Shown here piece after piece: positions 5,837 through 7,932 of a DNA stretch of 7,932 nucleotides. This stretch comes from an uncultured Rhodospirillales bacterium. GTDB taxonomy: Bacteria; Pseudomonadota; Alphaproteobacteria; ATCC43930; CGMCC-115725. Position 1 is the first letter of the stretch. Every line of letters begins with the position of its first letter. The stretch spans positions 1-7,932 of the forward strand of contig CAIUCF010000812.1 of assembly GCA_903897565.1 (NCBI GenBank), read 5' to 3'. Made by a program: the position numbers and the translations under genes. The notes beneath the pieces were generated by a model, which worked only from the letters and a program-made list of their open reading frames with translations, made no database searches and was not told where the DNA came from.

Positions 5837-6727
5837 TCACTCCCGCGCCAGCAAGGGGCGCCCGATCGTTTCGGGAAACAGGTAGTCGAGCCCGAAATGG
5901 AGCTGGGCGATAACCCCGAGGCCGTCCCCACTGGCCTCGGTCGCCGGAATCGTCGCTTCGATGCCGAGCTCCCAGCCCTCCCCGGCATAGGCGAAGCCGG
6001 GCGCGACGGTGAGCATAGTCGAGCCGCCGCGGCTGGGGGTCGAGCCCAGAAACTCGACCATCGGCGTCGTCGCCCGGATGACGGCGGGCAGTTCGTCGCT
6101 CTGGACCAGCGCCTCGCGATAGGGGATCGAATAGGCGACGGCGAGCCCGCCCGTGATCTGATCCACCCGCGCCGCGGCGTCGGCAAGCTGATAGCCGGCA
6201 AAACCGGAGACGGCGAACGGCTTCAGCCAGCCGAGAGCGACATCACCGAGTCCCTTGCCGAAATACACCGTCGGCGTGGTCGCACCGACGGGGTCGGCTC
6301 CGGCGCGACGCGCGCCGACCCCGCCGAACTGACGATCGATGCCGAACGACAGCAGGAACTCGTGGGCGGGATCGACGATCGCCGTGTACTGCGCCACGAT
6401 GTCGATATTCTGCCAGCCGGCCTGCTGTGACCCGAGGCGAGGGTCGATCCAGTTATAGCCGCCCGTCACCCAGACTCCGAGACGCTCGGTGAAGGTCTTG
6501 TCATAGAGCACGCTGAAATTGGATGTCCGCGAACCGCGGCCAGGGGTGGTATTCCCGGTGAGATAGAGTTCATCGGAAGGCGCGATCTGCGGCAGTTCGA
6601 GGGTCGCGGGGAAGATGCGATCGCCGGCCGCGGTATAGGCGTGAGCGTTCGGGCAGCCGATCCAGACGGCGCAGCCCGCAATCAGCGCCGGTGCCAGGCG
6701 CGGGGGTCTCGACGGCGAACGCATCAT
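5837..6727 (-). CDS. exported protein of unknown function, probable outer-membrane beta-barrel
   Basis: I do not recognise this 296-residue protein as a named family. It begins with a signal-like N-terminus: basic residues 3-10, a hydrophobic stretch 11-24, then NAHA with likely cleavage after A30. An IAGC sequence at 16-19 also fits a lipobox, so lipoprotein processing at C19 is an alternative. The mature part is rich in Gly and aromatic residues in alternating patterns (SNFSVLYDKTF, LGVWVTGGYNW, IDIVAQYTAIV, FAVSGFAGYQLA, GGLAVAYSIPY, WELGIEATIP, GVIAQLHFGLDYLF), consistent with repeated amphipathic strands of a beta-barrel, possibly of the MetA/transporter-like outer-membrane type. It does not end in a terminal phenylalanine: after the last strand it runs on as PETIGRPLLARE. 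Start ATG 6727 has GGAG eight bases upstream. It lies 79 bp after the cyclase gene and two bases before cdh, suggesting an envelope role shared with Cdh. Confidence 0.6.
   Translation of the reverse strand: MMRSPSRPPRLAPALIAGCAVWIGCPNAHAYTAAGDRIFPATLELPQIAPSDELYLTGNTTPGRGSRTSNFSVLYDKTFTERLGVWVTGGYNWIDPRLGSQQAGWQNIDIVAQYTAIVDPAHEFLLSFGIDRQFGGVGARRAGADPVGATTPTVYFGKGLGDVALGWLKPFAVSGFAGYQLADAAARVDQITGGLAVAYSIPYREALVQSDELPAVIRATTPMVEFLGSTPSRGGSTMLTVAPGFAYAGEGWELGIEATIPATEASGDGLGVIAQLHFGLDYLFPETIGRPLLARE
5840..5844 (-). promoter_or_regulatory. ribosome-binding site that selects ATG 5834 for cdh
   Basis: On the minus strand GGGAG (5844 down to 5840) lies five bases before ATG 5834. It is inside the last codons of the upstream gene and overlaps the alternative GTG start at 5840, which argues against that GTG. 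Confidence 0.55.
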
Positions 6728-6735
6728 CCGGTCGA

Positions 6736-6739
6736 CTCC
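6736..6739 (-). promoter_or_regulatory. ribosome-binding site of the beta-barrel-like gene
   Basis: On the minus strand GGAG lies eight bases before ATG 6727, which favours that ATG over the adjacent ATG at 6724 (eleven bases). I see no convincing promoter or terminator in the 79-bp gap to the upstream cyclase, so readthrough from the cyclase is possible. Confidence 0.45.
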
Positions 6740-6806
6740 AAGTGATCACCACAGGTTTTAGGCGAAATGGCTTCGTCACGCGAGCGCCTTGATGCGGTCC
6801 TGCGGG

Positions 6807-7931
6807 CTATTTGGCTGCGGCGACGTGGGTACCGTCCCAGGCGGCGCCGGGAGGGTCGCTCTCGTAGGAATCGATCCGCGCAGCATAGAGGTTGTATAGT
6901 ACCATCAACGCCGGTTCGAGATCGCGGCAGGCGAGCAGCCTCTCGCGTGCCTGGGCCCAATCCTGGCGGCGATAGCCGGCGAGCATATCGTCATGCAGTG
7001 ACGCGAGGCGCCGGAACGGCTCCGATCGCGCCATCTCGGCGTCCCCCATCAAGGCGTAGATCCTGACCGCCTCGCGCTTGCCCTTGACGGCGATCAGATC
7101 GAGTTCGAGCGTCGCCCAGCCGGGCGCCTCATTCCGGGTCTCCTGGCCGATCACGATCGGCACGCCGTAGGTCTTCGACTGGCCCTCGAGCCGCGACGCC
7201 AGGTTTACGGCGTCGCCGAGCACCGAATAATCGAAGCGCCGCGCCGAGCCCATATTGCCGACGACGCAAGCCCCGGTATTGAGACCGATGCCGATCGCCA
7301 GCGGCGAGAACGGACGCCCCGACGCGTTTGCGGTCTGGGCCAGCGATGCGTTCAGATCGCCGAGCGCCGCAATCATCGCGAGCGCGCTCTCGCAGGCTCG
7401 ATCACCATGGCGCGGATCGTCGAGCGGGGCGTTCCAGAACGCCATGATGCAATCGCCCATGTATTTATCGATAGTGCCCCGCCGGGCCATGATGACGTCG
7501 GTCATCGGCGTCAGGAAGGCGTTGATCAGCTGGATCAAGCCCTGGGGATCGTCCTTGAAGGGCTCCGACAGGGTGGTGAAGCCGCGGATGTCGCAGAACA
7601 AAAAGGTCATCCGCCGGGTCTCGCCGCCCAGCCGCAGTCGTTCCGGATGGGCCGCGAGCGTATCGACCATTTCCGGCGCCATATACTGGCGGAAGGCTGA
7701 GCGCACACGCCGGCCTTCACGCTCGACCACGCCGTAGCGAAACACCACGGCGCCGATCATGGCCGACAGCAGGGCCGCCACCGGGCCGACGACCGGCAGC
7801 CACAAGCCGTGGAGAAATGCTGCCTGGGCAACGCCGAGCCAAACCGTGAGCGCCAGGAGGCCCGCCAGCGGCGACACGCGCCCTGGCAAGCGGGCGCCGA
7901 TCCCGCCAGCAAGCCCTGCCAGCAGCAGCAC
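6807..7931 (-). CDS. class III adenylate/guanylate cyclase with membrane domain (N-terminus cut off)
   Basis: The frame is open to the right edge, so this is the C-terminal 374 residues of a longer protein. The visible part starts with about three hydrophobic segments (2-12, 22-40, 46-64), a short linker with RQYMAPEMVD, then the class III catalytic domain (about 105-295). Such architecture usually follows an extracytoplasmic CHASE2 sensor, which would lie outside the window. Metal-binding aspartates are D114 (FCDIRGFT) and D160 (KYMGD); K156 is the adenine-specifying lysine, favouring cAMP over cGMP. N243 and R247 (AVNLASR) are the transition-state pair. The position normally Asp (class IIIa) or Thr (class IIIb) is Ser at 236 (YSVLGD). 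After the cyclase a helical, TPR-like tail (about 303-352) ends in PPGAAWDG, as in CHASE2 cyclases. A role in making cAMP in response to an envelope or periplasmic signal is inferred; the signal is unknown. Confidence 0.88.
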   Translation of the reverse strand: MLLLAGLAGGIGARLPGRVSPLAGLLALTVWLGVAQAAFLHGLWLPVVGPVAALLSAMIGAVVFRYGVVEREGRRVRSAFRQYMAPEMVDTLAAHPERLRLGGETRRMTFLFCDIRGFTTLSEPFKDDPQGLIQLINAFLTPMTDVIMARRGTIDKYMGDCIMAFWNAPLDDPRHGDRACESALAMIAALGDLNASLAQTANASGRPFSPLAIGIGLNTGACVVGNMGSARRFDYSVLGDAVNLASRLEGQSKTYGVPIVIGQETRNEAPGWATLELDLIAVKGKREAVRIYALMGDAEMARSEPFRRLASLHDDMLAGYRRQDWAQARERLLACRDLEPALMVLYNLYAARIDSYESDPPGAAWDGTHVAAAK

Positions 7932-7932
7932 C

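Noticed and set aside
5783..6430. Plus-strand open frame of 215 codons opposite the beta-barrel-like gene
   Set aside because: The opposite strand has a signal peptide, ribosome-binding site and beta-strand pattern; this frame has none of these and looks like a GC shadow.
6755..6795. Possible terminator hairpin after the cyclase gene (AGGCG/CGCCT arms)
   Set aside because: The stem is only five pairs with a 20-base loop and no T-tract on the minus strand, so chance explains it.

Overview
The window is a high-GC, gene-dense stretch of chromosome. Starts at GTG and TTG, short spacings and stop/start overlaps, an egtB-egtD pair and a CHASE2-type adenylate cyclase tail together suggest an alphaproteobacterium, perhaps Rhodospirillales or Hyphomicrobiales. 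That placement comes from gene content and style, not from a marker gene.

The layout has two opposing blocks. On the plus strand, from the left edge: the 3' part of a DUF2064-type nucleotidyl/glycosyltransferase-like gene; a polytopic GT-C-type membrane glycosyltransferase (GT87/MptB-like); acetoacetate decarboxylase; a 134-bp spacer with two stem-loops and a possible promoter; then egtB and egtD, which overlap by 4 bp. On the minus strand, from the right edge inward: a class III adenylate/guanylate cyclase missing its N-terminus; an exported protein of unknown function that looks like an outer-membrane beta-barrel; and an exported CDP-diacylglycerol diphosphatase. The blocks converge at about 5030, where the two stop codons are 6 bp apart inside an imperfect inverted repeat.

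Functionally, egtD methylates histidine to hercynine and egtB attaches sulfur to it, so the pair gives the core of ergothioneine (thiol antioxidant) synthesis. No egtA, egtC or egtE is visible here. The two transferases upstream look like part of an envelope glycan or glycolipid pathway whose remaining genes would lie to the left. Acetoacetate decarboxylase is translationally linked to the membrane glycosyltransferase without an obvious metabolic link. The minus-strand pair (beta-barrel-like protein plus Cdh) has a two-base junction and points to an envelope or phospholipid role.

I see no mobile element, CRISPR array, RNA gene or phage feature. Most of the window is ordinary housekeeping or accessory metabolism. 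The least explained parts are the exported protein at 5837-6727, the structured spacer at 2657-2728, and the serine in the cyclase active site.
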